Shown: positions 7,676-16,541, numbered from the stretch's first letter. The stretch: 64,000 nt of DNA from Chitinophaga pinensis (GCA_945860705.1 CAMART010000007.1:58254-122253), one strand, 5' to 3'. Numbers and translations are program-made. Notes: generated by a model not told the origin, from the letters alone.

Positions 7676-8134
7676 ATTATTTTTAGCTAGAATCAAATAT
7701 ACAAATAATCATAAAAACTCAGATTAAAACAATATTTAATTATTTGTTTTAACCATAGAAGTCACAAATGCTTATATGATATACTTAAAGTCATTGAATG
7801 GTTTTATCTACAAAACAAGTTTACTTATATGCTTGGATTTATGCATCATTAAAATGGTGTGGCAGATAATTGTACTAAAAATATAAATAATGATGCCACA
7901 CCTTATTTTAATGGGTATAAGTAAACGTAGTTTTGTGAAAAAAGGATTCAAAGACTTGTCTCGTCTAAAGTTGACGAGATTGTTTCTTTTGTTTCAAGAC
8001 AAAAGAAATCGCCGAAGGCAAAAATGCTCATAGGCTATACTATTTTAGTGATAAACAAGCGAGTTGTTGTCTAAATAAATAACACATTTTAATTATTCCA
8101 CTCGATTCTAATTATTTCAATTATTTTTGTGGAT
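7676..8134. other. gene-free stretch rich in inverted repeats
   Basis: No credible coding frame. From left to right it contains AT-rich sequence, a 127-bp imperfect inverted repeat (7810-7936), a short hairpin CTCGTC/GACGAG (about 7962-7981), a 10-bp perfect hairpin TTTCTTTTGT/ACAAAAGAAA (about 7984-8009) and AT-rich leader sequence before the ceramidase-like gene. The last two hairpins resemble dispersed palindromic repeats that I recall from other Bacteroidota intergenic regions, but no second copy is in this window. Confidence 0.6.
7810..7936. repeat. 127-bp nested imperfect inverted repeat
   Basis: Outer arms: ACAAAACAAGTTTACTTATA (7810-7829) against TATAAGTAAACGTAGTTTTGT (7916-7936), pairing over 11 and 7 bp with a small internal loop. 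Inner arms: CATTAAAA (7847-7854) with TTTTAATG (7906-7913), and GGTGTGGCA (7856-7864) with TGCCACACC (7894-7902), enclosing an A-rich loop. No open frame lies inside. Possible readings are a MITE-like insertion, a structured RNA or a strong bidirectional terminator; there is no T-run directly after the stem. Confidence 0.65.
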
Positions 8135-9064
8135 ATGATACAAACTATAAGAAGCTATACAAGATATATGCGTGCGGTGCTCTGGAGGCATCACAAAAGA
8201 AGTATCATTCTATCATTAATAGCAACTATTCTTTTTGGATGTATCATTGCTACGCTCAATTATTTCTTTTACGATACAGGTTTTTGGAATCAATTTAGAT
8301 TCAAACAATCTGTTTTTAATTGGTTTTGTGAGTATACAGACCCCAAAAAGCTAATCAGACAACCGATGAATACATTTACAAATATTGCCTATATAGTCAA
8401 TTCAGTATATTTTTTTGAAAGAGGATTGAATGATATCAGAAAGAAAAGCGCTTACAATCTTATCACTGCTCATCCTTTTTATTCATTTACACTAAGTGCT
8501 ATTTCTTTTTATACATTTTGTGGGAGTACTTTTTATCATTCATCATTGATAGAAGTAGCTTCAAATGTAGATTTCTCAGCCGTATATAGCGTCTCTCTCT
8601 TCCCATTGATGTATTTTACACATCGTATGTTTTTATTTGTAGCCAAGATAGAAACGAATGTATTACACAAAAAAGGATTGATTGTATTATTGACTAGTTT
8701 TACTATCATCTATCTCATGCTTACTTTCGTCATTTCTATGAAACATATTCATGAAATAGTACTAACGTTTATTATCCTTACAGGATTTTTTGGATTTATT
8801 CTAGAAAAAGCAGATCCTGGCAAAACAAATAAACTCTACTTAGCATTGATGGTAATTACTATTACTACAGCAGTAGTTTTTTTTAAGTTCGATATAGAAA
8901 AAATTTGGTGTATTCCTGATTCATATATACAGCCTCATAGTATTTGGCATTTATGTAATGGTTTTGCAGTGTTCTATTTCTATTTGTATATTCGTAGTGA
9001 GCGATACAAGCCACACAATGACCAAAAAGTGATGCATTTAAAAAATCAATTTTTAAACAAATAA
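8135..9064 (+). CDS. CREST-family membrane hydrolase (alkaline ceramidase-like)
   Basis: A 309-residue membrane protein. I use the ATG at 8135 rather than the in-frame GTG at 8129. After an N-terminal extension with one helix, residues 63-84 read FNWFCEYTDPKKLIRQPMNT then FTN, matching the N-terminal metal-site region of alkaline ceramidases. The CREST catalytic set is complete and correctly spaced: S131 and H135 (GSTFYH), D146 (11 residues after H135), and H268/H272 (PHSIWH, four apart), the same spacing as Ser77, His81, Asp92, His217 and His221 of human ACER3. Ceramidases release the fatty acid from ceramide; many Bacteroidota make sphingolipids. Substrate specificity here is inferred. Preceded by the structured gene-free stretch; ccmE follows. 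Confidence 0.8.
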   Translation: MIQTIRSYTRYMRAVLWRHHKRSIILSLIATILFGCIIATLNYFFYDTGFWNQFRFKQSVFNWFCEYTDPKKLIRQPMNTFTNIAYIVNSVYFFERGLNDIRKKSAYNLITAHPFYSFTLSAISFYTFCGSTFYHSSLIEVASNVDFSAVYSVSLFPLMYFTHRMFLFVAKIETNVLHKKGLIVLLTSFTIIYLMLTFVISMKHIHEIVLTFIILTGFFGFILEKADPGKTNKLYLALMVITITTAVVFFKFDIEKIWCIPDSYIQPHSIWHLCNGFAVFYFYLYIRSERYKPHNDQKVMHLKNQFLNK

Positions 9065-9113
9065 TCGGCTCATTTTTAACTAAAAATATATGCTATTGTA
9101 GGTAGAATAATCT

Positions 9114-9121
9114 TACATTTG
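9114..9121 (+). promoter_or_regulatory. -7 element upstream of ccmE (TACATTTG)
   Basis: Exact TAnnTTTG match with an upstream TTG at 9096-9098 (15-base spacer, slightly short). Transcription would begin near 9128, shortly before the ccmE ATG at 9137. It also overlaps the alternative TTG start codon, which argues against that start. Confidence 0.5.
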
Positions 9122-9136
9122 CATAATAATTTTATT

Positions 9137-9550
9137 ATGAAAAAACTACATATCATCGCATTAGTTTTAGTAGCGGCAAGTATTGTGGCTATAGTACTAC
9201 TCTCGCAAGATTACACTACATATGAAACTTTTTCTACTGCTAAGGAAAAATCAGGTAAGGATGTGAAAGTAGTAGGCAATTTGGTACTGGATAAGCCTAT
9301 AGAATATGATCCAAAAACAAATGCTAATCTTTTTACGTTTTATATGAAAGATAAGGATAATGAAGTACATAAAGTTATTTTTAGAGGTGCACAACCACAG
9401 GATTTTAGAAGATCAGAACAACTCGTATTGACAGGTAAAATGCAAGGAAATGAATTTTATTCTTCTAATATATTGATGAAATGCCCTAGCAAATACGTAG
9501 ACAACGAAATAAAAGAAGTAAAGGAAGCTAGTTTAATGCCTTCCAAATAA
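9137..9550 (+). CDS. ccmE: cytochrome c maturation haem chaperone CcmE, CxxxY variant
   Basis: CcmE carries haem covalently in the periplasm and hands it to CcmF for attachment to apocytochrome c. Start chosen at the ATG giving MKKLHIIALVLVAAS, a single N-terminal anchor helix; a TTG six codons upstream is unlikely because a promoter element overlaps it. The 137-residue protein has the OB-fold landmarks VVGNLVLDKP and VIFRGAQPQDFRRSEQLVLTG. The haem-binding site reads C116-PSK-Y120, so the histidine of the classical HxxxY motif is cysteine, as in the CxxxY CcmE group described for Desulfovibrio and archaea. ccmF starts 7 bases after the stop. No other ccm genes are in the window. Confidence 0.9.
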   Translation: MKKLHIIALVLVAASIVAIVLLSQDYTTYETFSTAKEKSGKDVKVVGNLVLDKPIEYDPKTNANLFTFYMKDKDNEVHKVIFRGAQPQDFRRSEQLVLTGKMQGNEFYSSNILMKCPSKYVDNEIKEVKEASLMPSK

Positions 9551-9556
9551 GCATAT

Positions 9557-12067
9557 ATGAATATACTACTCTTACAAAATTTTGGTTCCAATGGATTTAT
9601 TGGCGAAGATTTAATACCCGGATACATTGGCAAATTCTTTGTAGTGCTGATGTTTTTTATGGCAGTACTTTCTACTATATCTTATTTTATAAGTATATAC
9701 ACCAAAAACGAAAATGAAAAAGGTGCTTGGCACAATCTGGCAAGAATTAGTTTTTGGATTCATGGCTTAGCTATTTTAGGAATATTTTCAACATTATTCT
9801 TTATCATATTCAATCATAAATATGAATACTACTATGCATGGCGACATAGTAACAATGCAATGCCACTACAATATATTATTTCTTGTTTTTGGGAAGGACA
9901 GGAGGGTAGTTTTTTATTATGGATGTTATGGCATTTTATTTTGGGTATTATATTGATGTATAGTTCAAAAGCATGGGAAAAATATACGATGTCTAGTCTA
10001 GGTTTTGTACAGATAATACTTGGCTCTATGCTTTTAGGTATTTATTTATTTGGCAAAAAAATAGGAATAAATCCATTTGTATTATTGAGAGATGAAATGT
10101 CTAATGCGCCTATTTTTCAAAGACCAGAATATTTAAGTATGGTGAAAGATGGCAATGGTCTCAATGTATTGCTTCAAAACTATTGGATGACGATACATCC
10201 ACCTGTTTTATTTTTAGGATTTGCATCTACTACTTTTCCATTTGTGTATGCAATGGCTTCTTTATTCAAAAAAGATTATACAGGTTGGGTGTCTAAAGTT
10301 TTGCCTTGGTCAGTATTTTCGCTTAGTGTATTAGGTACAGGTATTATCATGGGTGGTGCTTGGGCCTACGAAGCACTGAGTTTTGGAGGTTTTTGGGCAT
10401 GGGATCCAGTAGAAAATGCCTCATTGGTTCCATGGATAATAGGTGTGGCAGGACTTCATACACTTCTAGTATATAAGAATACAAAAAATGGTCTTCATCT
10501 TTCTTTTGTGTTCAATATTCTTTGTTTTGTGATGATTATCTATTCTACATTTCTTACTAGAAGTGGCGTATTAGGAGAAAGTAGCGTGCATTCATTTACA
10601 GATGAAGGACTAGGATGGCAATTAGTAGCTATGTTGGCTATTTTCACAGTTCCTACTTTTTTGTTCTACATATATCATATACGTTTTATGCCTAAAAAAA
10701 ATGTGGAAGAAGAAGTAAATAGTAGAGAGTTTTGGATGTTTGTAGGTGCTTTAGTACTTATTGTATCAGCATTCTTTATTACAAAAACTACTTCTATTGA
10801 ACTTTGGAATAAAATATTTGATACTAAATATTCTCAACCACTAGACATCAAGTTTCATCACAATAAAATACAATTACTTTTTGGTATCACCATCGCTATT
10901 TTTACTGCATTTACTCAGTATCTAGGTTATAAAAAAACAAATTATAAAGGCATGAATTGGCTTTGGGGTTCTCTAGGTGTAGCTGTTATTCTTACTATTG
11001 CACTTATATTTGTTTATGAGCTTTTGCCCGATACTAAACTCAATCCAAATTTTGCGAGTTATTATTTAAGTATTGGAAATATACTATTGCTTTGTGTGGC
11101 ATTGTTTTCTTTATTTGCCAATGCTTCTTATCTTTTACAAAACCAACGAAAATATTTATTACAAAGTGGTGGTTCTCTAGCTCATGTAGGCTTTGCAATA
11201 ATGTTGGTGGGAATTGTTATATCTCAATACAAACAAGAAGTAATCTCTACAAATCTAGAAAGAATAGATTATGGTAAAGATTTTGATGCTGAAACAAAAG
11301 CGGATAATAGACTTATGTTTAAAGGAAAGTCTGTATTGATGAAAGATTATTTAGTCACTTATAATAAAAAATATAGTGAAGGAGACAAAACCTATTTCAG
11401 TGTGAGTTATGAAAAATGGGATAGTAAACAATCATTGGAACTTAATAAAAATAGAGAAAAGAAAATAGATTTTGAACTTAATCCATTTATGCAGAGAAAT
11501 GGTAAAGCTGGCGATTTAGTAGCTAATCCTAGTACCAAACATTTTTGGAATAAAGATGTATTTACCAATGTTTCTTCTTTCAACTCAGATGAAGGCAAAG
11601 AGTCTACAGCTGTGGTAGATACACTTTCAGTTGGCGATACTTTTTATACTACCAACTCGTATGTAGTTCTTGATAGTTTAGTAGGCAATCCCAAAATTGA
11701 TTCTATAGTATACAGTCCAGGGCTATTTGGTATCGGTGCTTATTTCACTATCAGTGATATGGATAATAATAAATATATGGCTGTTCCTAGTTATTTGATA
11801 GATGTAAACCAAGTAAATGCGGTGAAAAATAATCCTTTTTATAGCACTGAAGCTGGTATGAAAATAGAGATATTGAATATCATGCCCGAACAAAGAAAAA
11901 TAGCAATATCACATACAGATATCATCAAGCCACAAGATTTTATCATCATGCGTGCAATAGTTTTTCCTCAAATCAATTTAATCTGGCTAGGTGCTATCGT
12001 CATGGTGTTTGGTGGTTTATTGAGCACACTCAAAAGATATATTGAAAATAAAAAATTGAATATTTAG
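9557..12067 (+). CDS. ccmF: cytochrome c haem lyase CcmF (CcmF/CcsA family)
   Basis: An 836-residue polytopic membrane protein that receives haem from CcmE and ligates it to the CxxCH of apocytochromes c on the periplasmic side. The WWD haem-handling motif is clear at about residues 269-292 (WAYEALSFGGFWAWDPVENA), preceded by HPPVLFLGFAS with the conserved histidine of the first haem-ligand loop. A large periplasmic domain (about residues 570-800) follows the main helix bundle, and one last membrane helix ends the protein (LIWLGAIVMVFGGLLSTL). Together with ccmE it makes a minimal two-gene maturation operon; the CcmABCD and CcmH functions must be encoded elsewhere. Confidence 0.93.
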   Translation: MNILLLQNFGSNGFIGEDLIPGYIGKFFVVLMFFMAVLSTISYFISIYTKNENEKGAWHNLARISFWIHGLAILGIFSTLFFIIFNHKYEYYYAWRHSNNAMPLQYIISCFWEGQEGSFLLWMLWHFILGIILMYSSKAWEKYTMSSLGFVQIILGSMLLGIYLFGKKIGINPFVLLRDEMSNAPIFQRPEYLSMVKDGNGLNVLLQNYWMTIHPPVLFLGFASTTFPFVYAMASLFKKDYTGWVSKVLPWSVFSLSVLGTGIIMGGAWAYEALSFGGFWAWDPVENASLVPWIIGVAGLHTLLVYKNTKNGLHLSFVFNILCFVMIIYSTFLTRSGVLGESSVHSFTDEGLGWQLVAMLAIFTVPTFLFYIYHIRFMPKKNVEEEVNSREFWMFVGALVLIVSAFFITKTTSIELWNKIFDTKYSQPLDIKFHHNKIQLLFGITIAIFTAFTQYLGYKKTNYKGMNWLWGSLGVAVILTIALIFVYELLPDTKLNPNFASYYLSIGNILLLCVALFSLFANASYLLQNQRKYLLQSGGSLAHVGFAIMLVGIVISQYKQEVISTNLERIDYGKDFDAETKADNRLMFKGKSVLMKDYLVTYNKKYSEGDKTYFSVSYEKWDSKQSLELNKNREKKIDFELNPFMQRNGKAGDLVANPSTKHFWNKDVFTNVSSFNSDEGKESTAVVDTLSVGDTFYTTNSYVVLDSLVGNPKIDSIVYSPGLFGIGAYFTISDMDNNKYMAVPSYLIDVNQVNAVKNNPFYSTEAGMKIEILNIMPEQRKIAISHTDIIKPQDFIIMRAIVFPQINLIWLGAIVMVFGGLLSTLKRYIENKKLNI

Positions 12068-12114
12068 TTTATTCTTTTTACTTTTATAAAGTAAGTTGTT
12101 ATTAAAAGCATTAG

Positions 12115-12897
12115 ATGAAAGTAGTAATAATAGGAAGTGGTAATGTAGCTTGGCATCTAGCTAAAATAGTGAAAGAGAAATCACATCAGTTATTACAAAT
12201 CGTAAATCTACATTCTGGTAAAATAAGTGCACAATTCGATAGATTTAATACTCCATATGTTTTCACATATAGAAATATAAGTCACGAAGCTGATATTTAT
12301 TTAATAGCTATAAAAGATAGTGAATTGGCAAATTTGCAATTGCCTATTTTTAGAGAAAAACAAATACTCTTACATACGAGTGGCAATACCAGTATTGAGG
12401 TTTTAAAAAAGTTTTCAAATAATTATGGATGTTGCTATCCCTTACAAACATTTACAAAAGGTATCGATACAGATTTTAGTAATATACCCTTGATTTTAGA
12501 ATCATCAAATGTATATACTAAAAATATAAGTGAACAATTTGCCACTACTTTAAGTAATCATCAGCAATATTTAAGTATTGAAAAAAGACAAATATTGCAT
12601 GCAAATGCAGTGATTGTAAACAATTTTAACAATCATCTTTTTAGCTTATCTCAAGATTTTTTAAAAGAAAAAAATATTGATTTTTCATTGCTTATTCCCC
12701 TTATAAGAGAAACTGTAAATAAACTAGAGCAAGATACAGCATACAATAATCAAACTGGACCAGCAAGAAGAAATGATGCGAATACACTAGCTTATCACAA
12801 GGAGCTTTTGAAAGAGAATATTAATTTATTGAATATATACGAACAATTGAGCGATTCTATCATACAATACTACCATAAAGATGGAGACAAGAATTAG
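12115..12897 (+). CDS. Rossmann-fold DUF2520 protein
   Basis: A 260-residue cytoplasmic protein with an N-terminal NAD(P)-binding Rossmann fold (VVIIGSGNVAWHLA, 3-16) and the DUF2520 C-terminal helical domain (about 125-250; HANAVIVNNFNNHLF, then PLIRETVNKL and GPARRND). The architecture is like 6-phosphogluconate dehydrogenase or pyrroline-5-carboxylate reductase and is widely conserved in Bacteroidota, but its reaction is not known. It overlaps the start of the UbiA gene by 17 bases, so the two are translationally linked with maf and the aldehyde dehydrogenase downstream. Confidence 0.85.
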   Translation: MKVVIIGSGNVAWHLAKIVKEKSHQLLQIVNLHSGKISAQFDRFNTPYVFTYRNISHEADIYLIAIKDSELANLQLPIFREKQILLHTSGNTSIEVLKKFSNNYGCCYPLQTFTKGIDTDFSNIPLILESSNVYTKNISEQFATTLSNHQQYLSIEKRQILHANAVIVNNFNNHLFSLSQDFLKEKNIDFSLLIPLIRETVNKLEQDTAYNNQTGPARRNDANTLAYHKELLKENINLLNIYEQLSDSIIQYYHKDGDKN

Positions 12898-13813
12898 TAT
12901 TGCAGATTTTTTTAAGCTGATACGATGGAAAAATCTTTTGATGATTTTTTTGACACAGTTTATTGTTAAAGTATTTGTAATAGAATATATAAACTTAGAA
13001 GATGCTCATGGTTCGAGTTTTACTTTTAAATATTTTTTATTACTATCGTTAACATCAATATTAATAGCAGGATCAGGCTATTTAATCAATAATATTATTG
13101 ATGTAGATACTGATAAAAAAAATGATAAATCTTTCCTAAATGATAAGATTATTAAAAATAAAAAAATGTTATTGAAATTATACAAAGTAATGAATATAGT
13201 TGCTTTGATTATTGGTTTTATACCTGCATTTATCTGTGATAATTTTTATATATATTTAATATTTCCAAGTTCAATTGTTCTTTTATTTTACTATTCAAAA
13301 AAACTAAAAAGCACGATAATAATAGGAAATCTTGTCGTGTCATTTTTAACTGCAGTATCTATTTTTGTTGTTCCTTTGTTTCAATACGATTTTGAAAATA
13401 CTATTACAGAAAAAATGTTTGTACTCATAATGATCTATTCCATCTTCGCCTTTCTAGTAAATATGATGCGAGAAATAGTGAAAGATATAGAAGACATAGA
13501 AGGCGATTTTTCTACTGGTTTAGTTACGTTGCCAATTAGATATGGAAAAGAAATAGCCAAAAAAATAGCACTATTATTTGGTGTAGGAACATTGATGGTG
13601 ATTGCTTATTTTTTATATCCAAAAAGATATGATGAAGTAGGATTTTATTATGTTTTATCAATAGGAATAGTTTTATTTTTAATAGGTATAATTAGTATGC
13701 TATTTATATATAAAGCTCAAACAAAGAAAGATTATTCACGTTCTAGTTTATTTTTAAAAATCTGGATGCTTGTAGGTGTTTTATCTATGTGTTTTATCCC
13801 TAAATTTGTTTAA
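12881..13813 (+). CDS. UbiA-family prenyltransferase
   Basis: A 310-residue integral membrane prenyltransferase with about eight to nine helices. The first Asp-rich motif is NNIIDVDTDKKND (70-82; D74, D76, D78) and the second is REIVKDIEDIEGD (about 197-209), both needed for Mg-prenyl-diphosphate binding. The pattern best resembles the geranylgeranylglycerol-phosphate synthase-like subgroup found in Bacteroidota, rather than MenA or UbiA proper, but the acceptor cannot be deduced. Its start overlaps the DUF2520 gene and its stop is 3 bases before maf, giving a tight operon. Confidence 0.87.
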   Translation: METRISIADFFKLIRWKNLLMIFLTQFIVKVFVIEYINLEDAHGSSFTFKYFLLLSLTSILIAGSGYLINNIIDVDTDKKNDKSFLNDKIIKNKKMLLKLYKVMNIVALIIGFIPAFICDNFYIYLIFPSSIVLLFYYSKKLKSTIIIGNLVVSFLTAVSIFVVPLFQYDFENTITEKMFVLIMIYSIFAFLVNMMREIVKDIEDIEGDFSTGLVTLPIRYGKEIAKKIALLFGVGTLMVIAYFLYPKRYDEVGFYYVLSIGIVLFLIGIISMLFIYKAQTKKDYSRSSLFLKIWMLVGVLSMCFIPKFV

Positions 13814-13816
13814 TTT

Positions 13817-14392
13817 ATGAAATTATCAAAAAAACTGATTCTTGCTTCTAAATCACCCCGTAGAAAAGAAATATTAACACAAGCGGGTATCGATTTTGAA
13901 ATCCGTACTTTAGAAACGGAAGAAATATATCCTGAAGATATGCCACTACAGCAAGTGCCGGAATACTTGGCAAAACTCAAAGCGAATGCGCTGAAGCATA
14001 CGCTAGCTGATGATGAAGTGATCTTGAGCGCAGATACTATTGTGCTTCTCAAAAATACAATTTTTGGCAAACCAAAAGATTTTGACGATGCTGTAGCCAT
14101 ACTAAAATCGCTGAGTGGAGCCACACATGAAGTAATCAGTGGTGTATGTATGATGACCAATCACAAAACAATTACTTTTACAGATGTCACAAAAGTTACT
14201 TTTAAAGAACTAAAGTTGGCAGATATACATTATTATATAAATACCTTTCAACCTTTTGACAAAGCTGGAGCATATGCTATACAAGAATGGATTGGATTGA
14301 TTGGTATTAGTAAAATTGAAGGAAATTACTACAATATAGTAGGATTGCCTATACATAAAGTAATAGAAGAATTAAGAGCTTATGAAATTTGA
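13817..14392 (+). CDS. maf: Maf-family nucleoside triphosphate pyrophosphatase
   Basis: Maf proteins hydrolyse dTTP/UTP or m7GTP and other modified nucleotides to monophosphates, acting as house-cleaning enzymes. At 191 residues the length is usual. The signature SKSPRRKEIL (11-20), the DEVILSADTIV segment (around 73-83, catalytic Asp) and GKPKDFDDAVAIL are present. It ends within the first codons of the aldehyde dehydrogenase gene (11-base overlap). Which nucleotide is preferred cannot be told from the sequence by eye. Confidence 0.92.
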   Translation: MKLSKKLILASKSPRRKEILTQAGIDFEIRTLETEEIYPEDMPLQQVPEYLAKLKANALKHTLADDEVILSADTIVLLKNTIFGKPKDFDDAVAILKSLSGATHEVISGVCMMTNHKTITFTDVTKVTFKELKLADIHYYINTFQPFDKAGAYAIQEWIGLIGISKIEGNYYNIVGLPIHKVIEELRAYEI

Positions 14393-15728
14393 ATCTAGAA
14401 ATCCATTTTCTGACGAACACATTTTAACTCACGAATACGATACTCGTGAAGAAATCATGAGTAAAATCATTGAAGCTAAAAACGCTTACATTGTTTGGAA
14501 TAAATTGACCATAGAAGAGCGTGCTACACACATTTTTAAATTTGCTGTAAAGCTTGAAGAACAAAGAGAAGTAGTGGCTCAGATGATCACTCTAGAAACT
14601 GCAAAACCAATAAATCAATCGTATGCAGAGATAGATAAATGCATCATCACCATCAAATATTTTGTAGACCATGCAAAAGATTTTTTAGCAAATACGATTA
14701 TAAATGAACATGCACATTTGCAATATGACTCTCTAGGGGTGTTATTTGGTATCATGCCATGGAATTTTCCTCTTTGGCAAGCTTTGCGTTTTGCTATTCC
14801 ATCATTATTGGCTGGTAATGTAGTACTTGTAAAACCTGCACCCAATACGGCAACTTGCTCACTATTTATAGAAAAAATATTTGTACTTACAGGTATTGAT
14901 TTGCCAATATATACTCAAATATATAGTAAGATAGAAGATATAGAGTTTATTATTTCTAATGAGTATATACAAGGTTTATCGCTCACTGGAAGCACTGAAG
15001 CGGGAAGGAGCGTAGCTCAAATTTGTGCTAAGTATTTTAAAAAATATGTTTTGGAACTTGGAGGAAATGATCCATTTATAGTTTTAGAAGATGCAGATAT
15101 ACAACAAGCTGTGCATATGGCTATTGAGTCTAGAGTGCGCAATAATGGACAAAGTTGTATTGCAGCTAAAAGATTTATCATTCATGAAAAAATATACGAT
15201 GATTTTATTCATTTGCTCATACATAAACTAGATGAGCTGGAATATGGTATTCCTACAAACAAAAATGCATACATAACTTGTATAGCTAGAGCCGACTTAA
15301 AAGCTAGAGTAGATGAACAATTAGAAGAACTCAGAGAATTGGGCTATATAAAAATATATGAGCATGAACGAATAGCAGTAAGTAAAAATACGGTTTTTCC
15401 TATGATTTATATTAGATACGAAAAGCAGTATGAAGGAGAAATATTTGCACCAATTTTTTTAGTAGAAAAATTTGCAACTACTCAAGAAGCAATTATAAAA
15501 GCAAATAATACTTCTTATGGACTTGGAGCAAGTGTCTGGACTACAAATAAAGAAACTGCTACACATATTGCTACTCAATTAAATTGTGGAATGGTTTATA
15601 TCAATGAGATGACTATGAGTGAGGCTAGTATGCCATTTGGTGGAATCAAAAATAGTGGAATAGGCAAAGAACTAGGTATGCTCGGAATCAGAGAATTTGT
15701 AAATACGAAGTTGGTTTATGAGAAATAG
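14382..15728 (+). CDS. NAD(P)-dependent aldehyde dehydrogenase, succinate-semialdehyde type
   Basis: A 448-residue member of the ALDH superfamily, cytoplasmic, oxidising an aldehyde to the acid. Key residues: N128 in GIMPWNFP, K151 in VLVKPAP (cofactor), TGSTEAGR (202-209), general base E225 in LELGGNDPF, and the nucleophile C259 in NNGQSC. The shape and length (no long N-terminal extension) resemble the short succinate-semialdehyde dehydrogenase group (GabD/Sad). No gabT lies nearby, so the physiological substrate is open. It is the last gene of the DUF2520-UbiA-maf cluster and is followed by an AT-rich repeat region. Confidence 0.88.
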   Translation: MKFESRNPFSDEHILTHEYDTREEIMSKIIEAKNAYIVWNKLTIEERATHIFKFAVKLEEQREVVAQMITLETAKPINQSYAEIDKCIITIKYFVDHAKDFLANTIINEHAHLQYDSLGVLFGIMPWNFPLWQALRFAIPSLLAGNVVLVKPAPNTATCSLFIEKIFVLTGIDLPIYTQIYSKIEDIEFIISNEYIQGLSLTGSTEAGRSVAQICAKYFKKYVLELGGNDPFIVLEDADIQQAVHMAIESRVRNNGQSCIAAKRFIIHEKIYDDFIHLLIHKLDELEYGIPTNKNAYITCIARADLKARVDEQLEELRELGYIKIYEHERIAVSKNTVFPMIYIRYEKQYEGEIFAPIFLVEKFATTQEAIIKANNTSYGLGASVWTTNKETATHIATQLNCGMVYINEMTMSEASMPFGGIKNSGIGKELGMLGIREFVNTKLVYEK

Positions 15729-15969
15729 ATGTAAGTATTAAGTATCAAGTATCAAGTAGTAAGAAATAAGTATTAAGTAAAAAGTATCAAGTAGTATGAG
15801 CTAAGAAGCAAGTATATTAATGCAAAAACTAAATAAAATTAAAAACTAATAACTTTGAACATTTAACTTTTAACTTTGAACTTGACTGCCGTCAGGCAGG
15901 CTTTCAACTTTCAACTTTGAACATTTAACTTTCAACTTTGAACACTTAAAATAAAAAATTAAAAAATAG
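15729..15969. repeat. degenerate short-word repeats with a GC palindrome
   Basis: Two blocks of degenerate repeats. The first (about 15730-15812) is built of AAGTATCAAGTA/AAGTATTAAGTA words. The second (about 15850-15948) is built of AACTTTGAACATTTAACTTT words and contains the palindrome CTGCC-GTCA-GGCAG (15886-15899). The same word types recur at 53330-53510, 53985-54080 and 58300-58350. No coding potential. Confidence 0.6.
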
Positions 15970-16521
15970 ATGGAATCGAATCCTTGGAAAATAGTAAGCT
16001 CCGAAATAAAATACGATAATGCCTGGATACAGATTGAGGAGCATCAAGTAATCAATCCTGCTGGCAAAAACGGAATTTACGGCGAAGTGCATTTCAAAAA
16101 TATGGCTGTAGCTATTGTGCCACTTGATGAAGAAAATAACACATATATTGTTGGTCAGTATAGGTTTCCAGTAAAGTCTTATGAATGGGAGGTAGTAGAG
16201 GGTGGTTGCCCAAAAGATGAAATACCTCTGCAAACTGCACAACGTGAACTAAGAGAAGAGGTAGGTCTTGAAGCAAAAGAATATAAATTGATACAAGAAG
16301 TTCAATTGTCGAATTGCACCACAGATGAATTGGGTTATATATTTGTAGCAAAAGGACTGAGTTTTGTGGGTATGGAGCATGAAGAAACGGAAGTCCTTAA
16401 AGTAAAAAAAATACCATTTGATGAGCTATTTGAGATGGCATTAAATGGTGAAATAAAAGACAATTTTTCTTTGACTGCTATATATAAAGTAAAATTTTTG
16501 ATGCAAAGAGGAGAGTTGTAG
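15970..16521 (+). CDS. Nudix hydrolase (ADP-ribose pyrophosphatase-like)
   Basis: A 183-residue cytoplasmic hydrolase of nucleoside-diphosphate-linked compounds. The full Nudix box GX5EX7REUXEEXGU is visible at residues 78-100 (from GGCPKDE to REEVGL). The preceding VGQYRFPVKSYEWEVVEGG is characteristic of the ADP-ribose/ADP-sugar pyrophosphatase (NudF-like) subgroup, in which this arginine-containing strand sits before the box. Preferred substrate is inferred. It is monocistronic between a repeat region and the convergent PD-(D/E)XK-like gene, 20 bases away. Confidence 0.9.
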   Translation: MESNPWKIVSSEIKYDNAWIQIEEHQVINPAGKNGIYGEVHFKNMAVAIVPLDEENNTYIVGQYRFPVKSYEWEVVEGGCPKDEIPLQTAQRELREEVGLEAKEYKLIQEVQLSNCTTDELGYIFVAKGLSFVGMEHEETEVLKVKKIPFDELFEMALNGEIKDNFSLTAIYKVKFLMQRGEL

Positions 16522-16541
16522 AAATCTACAAATCAGAAAAA

